Part shown: positions 15,959-24,441 of the stretch, piece after piece
How the letters are laid out: each line of letters begins with the position of its first letter
How positions within the stretch are numbered: position 1 is the first letter of the stretch
NCBI GenBank assembly: GCA_018648445.1
Contig: JABGRG010000040.1
Location: forward strand, 1-35,585
Source: Rhodospirillales bacterium
GTDB taxonomy: Bacteria > Pseudomonadota > Alphaproteobacteria > Rhodospirillales_A > JACZKS01
Length of the DNA: 35,585 nt
Direction of reading: 5' to 3'
Translations under genes and position numbers: made by a program
Notes under the pieces: generated by a model
Database searches by the model: none
The model's input: only the letters and a program-made list of their open reading frames with translations
What the model was told of the DNA's origin: nothing

Positions 15959-16351
15959 TCAGTACTCGGCGTAAAGCTTTTCTTCGACGATGCGCGAGCC
16001 GGTCAGATCGTTGATTTCGCGCTTGAGCGCCGAACGTTTGTCGTTGGTCTGGTAGACGGCGCGGGCCAGCTCAATGAAACGCTCGCCGAAATCCTTGGCC
16101 CGTTCAAGATCGCGGATATCATCCTCGATGCCCCAAAGGCTTTCGTTTACCGATTTCAGGGCGCTGGTCAATTGCGCCAGCTCGTCACTGTCCGCCACCG
16201 ACCCATCGCGGGTCGCGCTCAACGTCACCAGTTCCGTCTCGATGTTCCGGCGCTTGGCCGCATCGTCGCTGTTGGCCAGCTTGATTTCCAAAATCGTAAT
16301 TTTGTCAATCAGTTCACCAACCGAAATTTCCGCCGCAATCACATTTGACAC
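15959..16351 (-). CDS. DUF6165 family protein
   Basis: A small, charged, largely helical protein of 130 residues. It begins with 'AEISVGELIDKITILEIKLA', which I recognise as the signature of DUF6165, a family of unknown function. The heptad-like pattern through residues 10-115 suggests a coiled coil. There is no signal peptide. The start is a GTG at 16351 with GAGAG about 7 bases upstream. It is the first gene of an operon with two GT9 glycosyltransferases, suggesting an accessory role in glycan synthesis, for example as a scaffold. Confidence 0.75.
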   Translation of the reverse strand: MSNVIAAEISVGELIDKITILEIKLANSDDAAKRRNIETELVTLSATRDGSVADSDELAQLTSALKSVNESLWGIEDDIRDLERAKDFGERFIELARAVYQTNDKRSALKREINDLTGSRIVEEKLYAEY

Positions 16352-16374
16352 TGTTTGCTCTCGTCTGTTCTATT
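16345..16374 (+). promoter_or_regulatory. Possible sigma-70 promoter of the divergent methyltransferase gene
   Basis: TTGACA (16345-16350) is followed after 18 bases by TCTATT (16369-16374). The methyltransferase ATG at 16416 lies about 40 bases downstream. The -35 box overlaps the GTG start of the divergent DUF6165 gene. The -10 match is weak. Confidence 0.3.
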
Positions 16375-16415
16375 GGTGTTGATTTTGACGGACCATGCGG
16401 GACGCACGGAACACC

Positions 16416-17105
16416 ATGTCATTTTACAACACTTACAATACGTTCAAGGGCTATTCAACACCGATCGTTGGGCCCAAACACATGCGCCGCATGGATGCCG
16501 AAATATGGCGTCCCGGCGCCTATTCCACAGATATGGCGATTGTTGAGCTGGGCTGCGGAACCGGGCTGGTGCTGGCTTACCTGAACGCCAAAAACGTGGC
16601 CGACATCACCGGCGTCGATCACGATCCGGCGCTGGCCGACGTCGTCCCTGAACAGGTTCGCGCCAGTTTTCGTGTGACGGGCATTGATGACTTCCTAAAC
16701 GCCGCCATCACGGCGGGCGATACGTATGACCGGGTGATCGCATTCGACGTACTGGAACATTTCTCGCCCGAGCAAGGGCACGAATTGCTGGTGCGCATCG
16801 CAAAAATCCTGAAGCCCGATGGCCGAATTCATTTGAAGGTGCCCAACGCGGGCTCGCCGTGGGGCCAGCAATTCCAGTACGGCGACCTGACCCACCAAAC
16901 CGCCTTCACCCCGGGCAGCCTGCGCCAGCTCGCCATATCGGCGGGCTATGTGTGCATCAACACCTACCCGCAACCGCTGGGCAGCCCCACCCGCCGGGCC
17001 TTAAGCGGCCTCCTGCACCGCCTCCTCAACACCATCCTCCCCACCCCGCCCGAAATCTGGGACGGCAATTTCTATGCGGTGCTGGAGAGACGTCCACCTA
17101 AATGA
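16416..17105 (+). CDS. Class I SAM-dependent methyltransferase
   Basis: A 229-residue Rossmann-fold methyltransferase. Motif I is 'IVELGCGTGLVLAYL' near residues 42-56, followed by the acidic motif II 'ITGVDHDP' and motif IV 'VIAFDVLEHFSPEQGHE'. The pattern 'LKPDGRIHLKVPNAGSPWG' with 'HQTAFTPGSLRQL' is typical of methyltransferases found in polysaccharide and glycan clusters (Methyltransf_23-like). The frame is open to 16395; the ATG at 16416 is preferred because family similarity begins there. It is divergent from the DUF6165-GT9 operon, so it may methylate a sugar or lipid in the same pathway. The substrate is unknown. Confidence 0.82.
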   Translation: MSFYNTYNTFKGYSTPIVGPKHMRRMDAEIWRPGAYSTDMAIVELGCGTGLVLAYLNAKNVADITGVDHDPALADVVPEQVRASFRVTGIDDFLNAAITAGDTYDRVIAFDVLEHFSPEQGHELLVRIAKILKPDGRIHLKVPNAGSPWGQQFQYGDLTHQTAFTPGSLRQLAISAGYVCINTYPQPLGSPTRRALSGLLHRLLNTILPTPPEIWDGNFYAVLERRPPK

Positions 17106-17202
17106 CAATGCCGTCAGCCGAAAGATGTGTTCAGGCCAGCCGGTTTCCTTTAATTAGTGCCCTCCCGCCCCTTCGAACCCTGTCTATTGGAGAACGTTTA
17201 AG

Positions 17203-19380
17203 ATGAGTGCCGTCCACGATCACGTCATTAACCCGGAATTCGCCGACCTTTTCATTGAGGAAGAGGTCAACGTTTACCGGACCTGTATTCAGGGGTTGTC
17301 CAACGAGCCCATTTGTGTTCGCCAGATTTTGGCGCGGGCCGACGAATTGCTGGGCGGCGAGGACGGGTTCGAGGGGCTGGGCGACACCTCGCAGACGGCC
17401 ATTGTCGAGCGTTTGGCCACGGACCGGCCAAGGGTTTGCATCATTCAGGGGTCTGCCGATCATCCGGCCCATTTGCTGGATCATGAACACATGCTGCGCG
17501 CGTCGGCGCGCATCTGGCAGAACGGCGGGGTTCCGTTCACCTTTGGCGTTCCGGTCATTTGCGACGGCACGGCGCAGAACAACATCGGCCAAAGCTATTC
17601 GCTGGCCTCGCGCAATCACACGGCAACCGCCGTTAACATCAATTTCGAGGGCCACAGCTATCACGCGGCGTATGTTCTGTCGGGATGCGACAAGTCGCCC
17701 AGCGGCATTCTGTCGGGGCTGGCGGCCGCCGATCGGGCCCGGCGCGCGCCGGAGCGCGGTGCAGCCCCCGTGTGGGCGACGTTCGTTCCCTCGCACGTTC
17801 TTCGCGGCGGAACCATTCCGGCGGATACGCGGGCCAAGCTGCGCGCCTTGCAGGATCGGGCGGAAGATGCGGGCGACCAACAACTGTCTGCCGATATCGA
17901 GGAAAACTGCAAATACATCCTGCAATGCGCGTCCGACGAAGTGTTTCTGGGGCACTTTGAGCGGGCCATCGGCAAGGGCCTGATGGAACGGGCCGAGGCC
18001 GACCAGTTGCTGAATGAACTGGCCGCCAACAGTTGCCATGAGAAGGGCGGCGTGTGCGCCTTTAACGGAACCGGCAATTCCTCGCGCACGCTGGTTTCAG
18101 CCCTTGGGCTGGCCCCGCAAGAGTCCGAGCTGTTGCTGGACGAGCCCGAAACGGCCATCGTGTTTCGCAACGTCGATCATCTGTTCCGCCTTTTCAACAA
18201 GCCGGAATTTGCGCTCTGCGACATGCTGGCGCGCAACTACGCCAACGCCGTTCGCGTTCACAATGCCACCGGCAGCTCGACCAACCTGATGCTGCACATT
18301 CCCTGCATCATGCGCCACGCCGGGTATGACGTTACGGTCGCCGATTACGAACGGGTTCGCGATGCCCACCCCGTTCCCGATATCTTCGCCCACAGCCTGA
18401 CCGAGGACCGCGACACCTACACCCTTGGCCTGCAGGCGAAGGCCGGGCAGAACCGAGGAATGGAAAGCATTTTCAGGGTTCTGGGCGATTTGGGCGTGCC
18501 CATGGATCTGGACGCCCCGACGGTTATGGGCAACACCTGGGGGATGCGCATTGCCGATCTGGACAAGCCGGTATCGGACGACCTGCCGCAGGAAAAATCG
18601 GTCATCCGCACATCGCCGGTTCGCGATATCTCCGGAACCGACGTTCTGCGCGGCAACTTCTTTTCCAAGTGCGCGCTGAAGGTGGCCGGCATGGCGACCG
18701 AACAGTACGAGCGCTTCAATGGCCGGGTCTTTCTGGTCCGCTATTACGAAAACGAGACCGATTGCACCCGCGATCTGCTGTCTGCCGATCTGGCCAAATC
18801 GCTGGGACAGTTGCCCGGTCTGACGCCGGAACTGTTCTCAGCACTTCGTAAGACCAATGGCGGTACGGCAGTCGACGTCGAAACCATGATCGTCGACGGA
18901 ACGCTGGCCTTCGCCTTTGTTATCGCGGGGCAGGGACCGAAGGCGTTCGGCATGCCGGAAATGTTCACGCCGGGCCAGAATTTGCGCCATCATGGCATTC
19001 TGGAACGCACGTCCATCCTGATGACCGACGGCCGCTATTCGGGTGTCAGCAAGGGCGCGTGCGTTGGTCACGTCACCCCCGAAGCGTTCGAAGGCGGCGG
19101 TATCGGCGCGTTGGCCGACGGCGACTTGCTCTGGGTCCAGCTTGATGGTCATCGCATCGATTTGTTGGATCGCGATGCCTTCCTGGGCGGCGAGATGGTG
19201 ATTGTCGACGCCGCCCCCGCGGAAGCACGAAACGAGCTGGTTCAGGCCCGACGCGAACGCATGGAACACAGGCGTTTGCAGGTCGCCGCGTGTAGTCTTC
19301 TGGATCATGTCACCGACGCCGAACACGGCATCGTACCCGACGCCGTGGATAGCCGCGCGGTATTGCAACTACCCGGTTGA
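17203..19380 (+). CDS. IlvD/Edd family dehydratase, enlarged and Edd-like
   Basis: Iron-sulfur dehydratase of 725 residues, against about 560-620 for dihydroxy-acid dehydratase (IlvD) and about 600 for phosphogluconate dehydratase (Edd). Conserved blocks are 'VPVICDGTAQNNIGQSYSLA' (about 116-135), 'LSGCDKSPSGIL' with Cys162, 'GGVCAFNGTGNSS' with Cys285, 'HNATGSSTNLMLHIP' and 'MTDGRYSGVSKGACVGHVTP' with the catalytic Ser region near 611-617. The first Fe-S Cys of IlvD ('PCN') is replaced ('PAH', 88-90), as in Edd, so a 4Fe-4S Edd-type centre is more likely. The spacing between Cys162 and Cys285 is about 55 residues longer than in Edd. GGAG lies upstream of the ATG. It stands alone; the substrate, probably a sugar acid, is unknown. 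Confidence 0.85.
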   Translation: MSAVHDHVINPEFADLFIEEEVNVYRTCIQGLSNEPICVRQILARADELLGGEDGFEGLGDTSQTAIVERLATDRPRVCIIQGSADHPAHLLDHEHMLRASARIWQNGGVPFTFGVPVICDGTAQNNIGQSYSLASRNHTATAVNINFEGHSYHAAYVLSGCDKSPSGILSGLAAADRARRAPERGAAPVWATFVPSHVLRGGTIPADTRAKLRALQDRAEDAGDQQLSADIEENCKYILQCASDEVFLGHFERAIGKGLMERAEADQLLNELAANSCHEKGGVCAFNGTGNSSRTLVSALGLAPQESELLLDEPETAIVFRNVDHLFRLFNKPEFALCDMLARNYANAVRVHNATGSSTNLMLHIPCIMRHAGYDVTVADYERVRDAHPVPDIFAHSLTEDRDTYTLGLQAKAGQNRGMESIFRVLGDLGVPMDLDAPTVMGNTWGMRIADLDKPVSDDLPQEKSVIRTSPVRDISGTDVLRGNFFSKCALKVAGMATEQYERFNGRVFLVRYYENETDCTRDLLSADLAKSLGQLPGLTPELFSALRKTNGGTAVDVETMIVDGTLAFAFVIAGQGPKAFGMPEMFTPGQNLRHHGILERTSILMTDGRYSGVSKGACVGHVTPEAFEGGGIGALADGDLLWVQLDGHRIDLLDRDAFLGGEMVIVDAAPAEARNELVQARRERMEHRRLQVAACSLLDHVTDAEHGIVPDAVDSRAVLQLPG

Positions 19381-19521
19381 TTTAGGCGATTATTTGGCAG
19401 TTCTTGGTGAATTTGATTGTAGACTTCACTCCAAGCCCCATTTTCTGCTATGTTCGTTAGGAATGGGGGTGCGCACACAGGCCTTAAGGGCATGATTTAA
19501 CTCGCGCAGGGGGCATTAGAC

Positions 19522-21498
19522 GTGGGGCCAACGAAATTAACGGATGTCGACGTTCTGCTGGGCGACCACGATCAGAACTCGATTTCTATTCTGCGCGCTG
19601 TCCTCGGTAACAGCGGTTTTCGAAACATGCACGTTGGGCGGACCCTCGACGAGGTGCGCGAAAACGTCTCCAACGAATTGCCGGACCTTCTGATTTGCGA
19701 TTACGATATACCGGGCGGTGACTTTTACGATTTTGTCCACGGCATCAGGCACAGCGAGATAGGGCGAAATCCGTTTCTTGCGATCATCGCCGTCACCCGC
19801 AATCCAAGCTCCGAGGTCGTCAGACGGATCAGCGAATGCGGAGCCGATCATCTCATCGTCAAGCCGTTTTCCACCAATCAGATGATGGATCGCATCAGGG
19901 CTCTGATTGAGACCCGAAAACTATTTGTCGTGACCAGCGACTATATTGGACCGGATCGGCGCGATGATGTCGAGCGGGGCGGCAAAGTTACGCGCATGAA
20001 TGTGCCCAATACGTTGAAGGCCAAAGTCGTCGGCAAGGCAAGTGCGGATTCCATACAGCGGGCCATCGATATTGCCGTTGCCGAAGTAAACGTTCAGAAG
20101 CTCGAACGTTACGATGATGAAATCGCATTCCTCGTCGGCAAGATTGTTCCGTCACTGGCCAAAGGCGCCTTCGACGATACCGTCTTGCATTTCTTGCAAC
20201 GTCTTCTCTATGTGGCGGGTGACGCCAGCCGCCGTCTGGTCGGAACCGGATACGCGCACGTGTCCGAATTGTGTCAGGCGTTGCACTCGGTCACCAATGT
20301 CGTTGTTGCCGAGAAAGGAAACTCCGACCCGCGAGACGTTCAACTTCTCGGTCTCCTTTCGCAGGCCATTAAGGTTGGTTTTGGTGCAAGCGAGGATATG
20401 ATCGCCACAGCCTATAAAATCTCGGACAAAGCCCTTTCGCGTTTCCATCAGGTTCAGGCGGAAAGAGCGTCGAAAGGCGGCGGGGAGATCGAGCAGGTAG
20501 CTCCTTTGAGCGAACCTCCCGTTGTTGGCGTTGTCAGCGAAATCGAGGCCCCGGAGCGGGCTGCTGAGAAGGCCCCCACGCCGGCACCCGCAGCCAAACC
20601 CGCGCCAATGCCTCCTCCGCAAGGAAGCGCGGACGGTTTGGATGCGCCGAAGCCGCAGGCCGAAAGTTCCGTAAGCCCGGGGCACTTCGATGACGTGTTT
20701 GTCGGATGCGTTTGCGAATACCTTCAGCGGCTGATGTCCCTGTGGGAGGTCGATGGCGTGACGTCCGGGCCGACGCCGTTCCTGTTGTCGGCAGGGTTCC
20801 GGGAATGTTTGCTGGAAGTGGTAAGAAAATACATCGTCGCCGTCATTCCGGAAAACCGGCGAATGGTGGTCCTGGCGGGGAGCGTGAACAAGGACGATGT
20901 CAACCCCGAGCTGTTTTTGGAAATGTTCGATGCGCCGGATAAAGAGAACGTTCCGCGGTTCTTGTGGAACAAGTGGTGGGGCGACATTCAAAGCGTCATG
21001 ACGACGGGTCCCAAGACGTTCGGCGTAAGCGAGGCCGTCGCGCGGGACGGCCCGAAGATTTGGGATATGATCAACAAGGCGGCGGTGGACGGCGACTTCG
21101 ATCCGCCGACGGTCACGGACACTCCGCTGATTCAGCTCCTGTTCGATTTCCGAGAGGATGAAGTTCGCAGCGTCATGCGGGGCGCGCAGCAGGTTTTGCA
21201 GCACGAAGCCGATGAGGTGACGGACGCTGGGGCTTCACGTAACTTTTTTCTGGCCCAGATCGATTCCCTGCCGGTCCATTGCGGCGAATGGCTTGCCCTT
21301 TGGGCCTACTACTCGCAGTCAGAGGAATTCGGCAATAATATCCAGAAGTCGTTTGTTGCCAGCACCGGCAGGACGCGGAAGGAACGTCAGGAAGCGATGG
21401 CCTACTATTTGCGTTGGGCTCCCGATCTGACCCGCACGCCGCTGGATGACGACGGAAATATCATTGACCCCGAAGCCTCCGAAGCCCCGGAACAATAA
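19522..21498 (+). CDS. Receiver-domain protein with large uncharacterised C-terminal region
   Basis: A 658-residue protein starting at GTG, with an AGGGGG ribosome site. The N-terminal CheY-like receiver (about 8-132) has Asp15/Asp17, phospho-acceptor Asp60 ('LLICDYDIPGGDF'), Thr92 and Lys114 ('LIVKPF'), so it looks phosphorylatable. Next comes 'YIGPDRRDDVERGG' and 'RMNVPNTLKAKVV' (141-170), a linker seen in alphaproteobacterial receiver proteins. Residues 175-312 are helical, and 342-385 is a Pro/Ala-rich flexible linker. Residues 386-658 are rich in Trp and acidic residues and match no family that I recognise. No DNA-binding, GGDEF, EAL or kinase motif is visible. No kinase gene is adjacent, so the phosphodonor is elsewhere. 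The gene is convergent with msrQ and overlaps it by 38 bases. Confidence 0.85.
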   Translation: MGPTKLTDVDVLLGDHDQNSISILRAVLGNSGFRNMHVGRTLDEVRENVSNELPDLLICDYDIPGGDFYDFVHGIRHSEIGRNPFLAIIAVTRNPSSEVVRRISECGADHLIVKPFSTNQMMDRIRALIETRKLFVVTSDYIGPDRRDDVERGGKVTRMNVPNTLKAKVVGKASADSIQRAIDIAVAEVNVQKLERYDDEIAFLVGKIVPSLAKGAFDDTVLHFLQRLLYVAGDASRRLVGTGYAHVSELCQALHSVTNVVVAEKGNSDPRDVQLLGLLSQAIKVGFGASEDMIATAYKISDKALSRFHQVQAERASKGGGEIEQVAPLSEPPVVGVVSEIEAPERAAEKAPTPAPAAKPAPMPPPQGSADGLDAPKPQAESSVSPGHFDDVFVGCVCEYLQRLMSLWEVDGVTSGPTPFLLSAGFRECLLEVVRKYIVAVIPENRRMVVLAGSVNKDDVNPELFLEMFDAPDKENVPRFLWNKWWGDIQSVMTTGPKTFGVSEAVARDGPKIWDMINKAAVDGDFDPPTVTDTPLIQLLFDFREDEVRSVMRGAQQVLQHEADEVTDAGASRNFFLAQIDSLPVHCGEWLALWAYYSQSEEFGNNIQKSFVASTGRTRKERQEAMAYYLRWAPDLTRTPLDDDGNIIDPEASEAPEQ

Positions 21499-22093
21499 TC
21501 TTCGGCTTTAGCCGCTTGAAGATGCGCCACGCCAGCAACGCGGTCAGAATGGCGGCATAGATGAGTGGCTCACGCACATCGGCTTTGACCATCATGTAGA
21601 AGTGCACGACGGCCAGAATGCCCGCCGGATAAACCAGCCGGTGCAGGCGTTGCCACGATTTTCCCCCCAGCCGCTTCATCCAGCCCGAGGTCGAGGTGAT
21701 CGCCAGCGGCACCAGCATGGCAAACGAGATCATGCCGATGGTAATGAAATTTCGTTTGATAATGTCGGCCCACACGGCGGCCATGTCGAAGAATTGGTCG
21801 AGCGCCACATAACTGGTCAGATGAAGGGAAACGTAAAAGAAGGCGAACAGCCCCGTCATGCGGCGAAAACGCGCCAGAACGCCCAACCCGAATGCCTCGC
21901 GCAACGGGGTTACGGCCAGCGCCACCAACATGAAGCGCAGTCCCCAATCGCCGAAGTAGCGAGTGGTCGCCTCAATGGGGTTGGCCCCCAGCCCGCCCGA
22001 AACCGCCAGCCACGCGTACCAGGCGATGGGGCCGAGGCAAAGCGCAAAGACGGCTGGCTTGGCCACCCGCCGAATTAACTTTTCGCGGTTCAT
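21461..22093 (-). CDS. msrQ: Heme-binding membrane subunit of methionine sulfoxide reductase MsrPQ
   Basis: A 210-residue integral membrane protein with about five or six hydrophobic segments and the ferric-reductase-like layout of MsrQ (formerly YedZ). Conserved His residues occur in 'FYVSLHLTSYVALDQ' and 'WQRLHRLVYPAGILAVVHFYM', the heme ligands of the family. MsrQ passes electrons from the respiratory chain to periplasmic MsrP. It starts one base after the msrP stop, as usual for this pair. Its last 12 codons overlap the end of the convergent receiver-protein gene. Confidence 0.93.
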   Translation of the reverse strand: MNREKLIRRVAKPAVFALCLGPIAWYAWLAVSGGLGANPIEATTRYFGDWGLRFMLVALAVTPLREAFGLGVLARFRRMTGLFAFFYVSLHLTSYVALDQFFDMAAVWADIIKRNFITIGMISFAMLVPLAITSTSGWMKRLGGKSWQRLHRLVYPAGILAVVHFYMMVKADVREPLIYAAILTALLAWRIFKRLKPKIIVPGLRRLRGQ

Positions 22094-22094
22094 C

Positions 22095-23045
22095 CTAATA
22101 GTATCGCTTCAAATCGAGTCCCGAGTAAAGCGATGCGACTTCGTCGGCGTAACCGTTGAACATCAAGGTTTCGCGCTTGAAAAATTCGCCGATGCGACGT
22201 TCCTTGGCCTGGCTCCAGCGCGGGTGGTCCACCTGCGGATTGACGTTGGCGTAAAAGCCGTATTCATGCGATGCCTGCTGGTTCCAGGTGCATGGCGGCT
22301 CTTTCTCGGTGAAAGTGATCTTGACGATCGACTTGATGGATTTAAAGCCATATTTCCACGGGATGACAAGGCGGATGGGCGCGCCGTTCTGGTTCAGAAG
22401 CTCCTCGCCGTAAAGACCGACGGTCAACAGCGTCAGGGGGTTCATGGCTTCGTCCATGCGAAGCCCCTCGACATAAGGCCAGGGCAGAATCGGGCGTTTT
22501 TGGCCGGGCATTTCTTCGGGGCGCACGATGGTTTCGAACGCCACGAATTTGGCTTTCGATGTCGGCGCAAATCGTTTGATAACGTCGCCCAGCGGGACGC
22601 CTACCCACGGCACCACCATTGACCACGCCTCGACGCAGCGCAGCCGGTAGATGCGTTCCTCCAGCTGGTGCGGTTTGATGACGTCCTCAAAGGCGTAGGT
22701 TCCCGGCTTTTCGCACTCCCCGGCAATTTCCACGGTCCACGGCTTGGCCTTGAACGCGCTCGAATTTTTCACCGGATCGTTCTTGTCCGTGCCGAACTCA
22801 TAAAAATTATTGTAGCTGGTGACCGACATGAACGAGGTCTGCTCCTCGTCAGTGGCGAAATTGCCCTTGGCGATGTCGTCAAGCTTTCGCCCCGCCCAGG
22901 CTTGATCTGTAAGCAATTGACCCGCCGCCAGCCCCGCCCCGGCCACGGCGGCTGTTTTGAGGAATTTGCGGCGATTGAGGAAGACCGATTTCGGCGTGAT
23001 TTCTGACGGCTTGACGTCGGACGGCTTGGCTATGCGGATCAACAT
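22095..23045 (-). CDS. msrP: Periplasmic methionine sulfoxide reductase, molybdopterin catalytic subunit
   Basis: A 316-residue molybdoenzyme of the sulfite oxidase family (formerly YedY). A Tat signal is present ('[19 protein letters not shown]', residues 24-42). The molybdenum ligand is Cys137 in '[17 protein letters not shown]'. It repairs methionine sulfoxide in envelope proteins using electrons from MsrQ. The frame is open up to 23078; the ATG at 23045 is chosen because GGGAGG lies just upstream and the N-terminus then matches the family. It is preceded by a YHS-domain gene 33 bases upstream and followed directly by msrQ, so the three are probably one operon. Confidence 0.95.
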   Translation of the reverse strand: MLIRIAKPSDVKPSEITPKSVFLNRRKFLKTAAVAGAGLAAGQLLTDQAWAGRKLDDIAKGNFATDEEQTSFMSVTSYNNFYEFGTDKNDPVKNSSAFKAKPWTVEIAGECEKPGTYAFEDVIKPHQLEERIYRLRCVEAWSMVVPWVGVPLGDVIKRFAPTSKAKFVAFETIVRPEEMPGQKRPILPWPYVEGLRMDEAMNPLTLLTVGLYGEELLNQNGAPIRLVIPWKYGFKSIKSIVKITFTEKEPPCTWNQQASHEYGFYANVNPQVDHPRWSQAKERRIGEFFKRETLMFNGYADEVASLYSGLDLKRYY

Positions 23046-23078
23046 TTTTGTCCCTCCCGAATAAACATGGCGTGGCAA

Positions 23079-23579
23079 CTACTTCGCGAGTTTGGCCTCG
23101 ATCTTCGGCCAGTTGGCTTCGCCTTTGGCGATATTGCCCAGAATATCGCCCGCCCAGGTGGTTTGCACCGACTTCGAATAGTTGAGGTACAATTTGCCGT
23201 TTTCAATGTGCCAGGCGTCGGGATCGATTTTCGCCGTATATCCCTGCGAAACGGCCCAGGCACAATAACCGCCGAACTGCGGGGCATACTTTTCGGGCAT
23301 GGCGGCGAAGGCTTCTCGGTTTTCGGCGCTGGCGAATTTCCAGGTGGCACCCTTCCATTCCAGCGAATGATCCCCCGACCCCTTTATGGGCTTGCCAGCC
23401 TTGAAATAGGCAACCGAGTCGTAGCCTTTGATGGCCGAGCCCCAGGACGAATAAACCAATTCGCCTGCCTTGGCGGGCCAGGCGCCGCCGACGGCGGCCA
23501 CAAAAATTGCGGCGGCAACGAGAAGCACTGCACCCAATGCGAAACGGCGGTTCTCACGTTTAACTTCTTGCGCAACCAT
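23079..23579 (-). CDS. Membrane-anchored or exported YHS domain protein
   Basis: A 166-residue protein with an N-terminal hydrophobic segment (about 13-37) that is a signal peptide or anchor, followed by a YHS-type domain (about 38-115). The domain has 'AIKGYDSVAYFKAGKPIKGS', 'HSLEWKGATWKFASAENREAF' and 'YAPQFGGYCAWAVSQGY'. YHS domains are found in metal-handling proteins; here one Cys (106) and one His (71) in the domain could serve as ligands. I choose the ATG at 23579 because of its GGAGAGG ribosome site; the frame is open to 23720. It is the first gene ahead of msrP and msrQ, so a role in periplasmic redox or metal homeostasis is inferred. Confidence 0.8.
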   Translation of the reverse strand: MVAQEVKRENRRFALGAVLLVAAAIFVAAVGGAWPAKAGELVYSSWGSAIKGYDSVAYFKAGKPIKGSGDHSLEWKGATWKFASAENREAFAAMPEKYAPQFGGYCAWAVSQGYTAKIDPDAWHIENGKLYLNYSKSVQTTWAGDILGNIAKGEANWPKIEAKLAK

Positions 23580-23772
23580 CGAAACCTCTCCGGCCCCGAA
23601 AGGACCTATTTCTTGCGGACAATCTTCTGGGCCGCCCGACCCACGGAAAAGCCCCATGCACTCCCTAGGTAGGAAGGGCCCCTGGTTCCGTCGAATAACA
23701 AAGGCGTGAGCCGTTGCCAAAAGGCTGTGGCTTTTCTATGGTTGAACAAGCGCATCGGGTAGGGGCGTTCAT

Positions 23773-24441
23773 ATGCGGGTATTATACCACCTCTGGCTTT
23801 CGCCGTTTTGCCGGAAGGTGCGGATCGTTCTTCACGAGAAAAAGATCGAGTTTGAGATGCGCGCCGAACAAGTGTGGGAACGGCGCGAGGCTTTTCTTGC
23901 GCTTAACCCGGCGGGCGAGGTTCCGGTGCTGGTCGAACCCGATGGGACGACCCTTTCGGGAAGCCTGACCATTTGTGAATGCCTGGACGAGATCAATCCC
24001 GAACCGCCGCTGGTGGGCCAGCACCCGTTCCAGCGGGCCGAGGTCCGGCGGCTGGTCTCGTGGTTCGACATGAAGTTCAACCGCGAGGTTACTGAAAACC
24101 TCGTCGGCGAAAAAATCACCAAGCGGTTCCTGGGGTTGGGGCAACCCGATTCGGGCGCCATTCGGGCCGGTCACGCAAATATTCACACCCACCTGGACTA
24201 CATCGCCTATCTGATCGGGCAGCGCAAATGGCTGGCCGGTGATTTCTTCTCGTTGGCGGACATCGCCGCCGCCGCCCACCTTTCATGTGTGGATTATGTG
24301 GGCGACGTTCCGTGGGAAGAGCACGAAGAGGCCAAGGACTGGTACGCGCGGGTCAAATCCCGGCCCAGTTTCCGCGCTCTTCTGGCCGATCACATTCCCG
24401 GTGCGCCGCCGCCCAAACATTACGCCGATCTGGATTTCTGA
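23773..24441 (+). CDS. Glutathione S-transferase family protein
   Basis: A 222-residue cytoplasmic protein. It has a thioredoxin-like N-terminal domain ('LSPFCRKVRIVLHEK', residues 9-23, with Ser9/Cys12 at the catalytic position), the cis-Pro loop 'NPAGEVPVL' and the glutathione-binding 'SGSLTICECLDE'. The all-helical C-terminal domain (about 90-205) has the N-capping motif 'LAGDFFSLADIAAAAHLS'. It may conjugate or reduce electrophiles. It is divergent from the YHS-msrPQ operon, and its last 22 bases overlap the end of the convergent pspF gene. The substrate is unknown. Confidence 0.9.
   Translation: MRVLYHLWLSPFCRKVRIVLHEKKIEFEMRAEQVWERREAFLALNPAGEVPVLVEPDGTTLSGSLTICECLDEINPEPPLVGQHPFQRAEVRRLVSWFDMKFNREVTENLVGEKITKRFLGLGQPDSGAIRAGHANIHTHLDYIAYLIGQRKWLAGDFFSLADIAAAAHLSCVDYVGDVPWEEHEEAKDWYARVKSRPSFRALLADHIPGAPPPKHYADLDF

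Noticed and set aside
13616..16351. Assignment of the two GT9 genes as waaC and waaF
   Set aside because: Their donor-site variants and Cys motif differ from classical heptosyltransferases, so a specific symbol is not justified.
20152..21204. 350-codon open frame on the minus strand inside the receiver-protein gene
   Set aside because: The sense protein has a verified receiver domain and continuous structure; the antisense product is Arg/His-rich and featureless.
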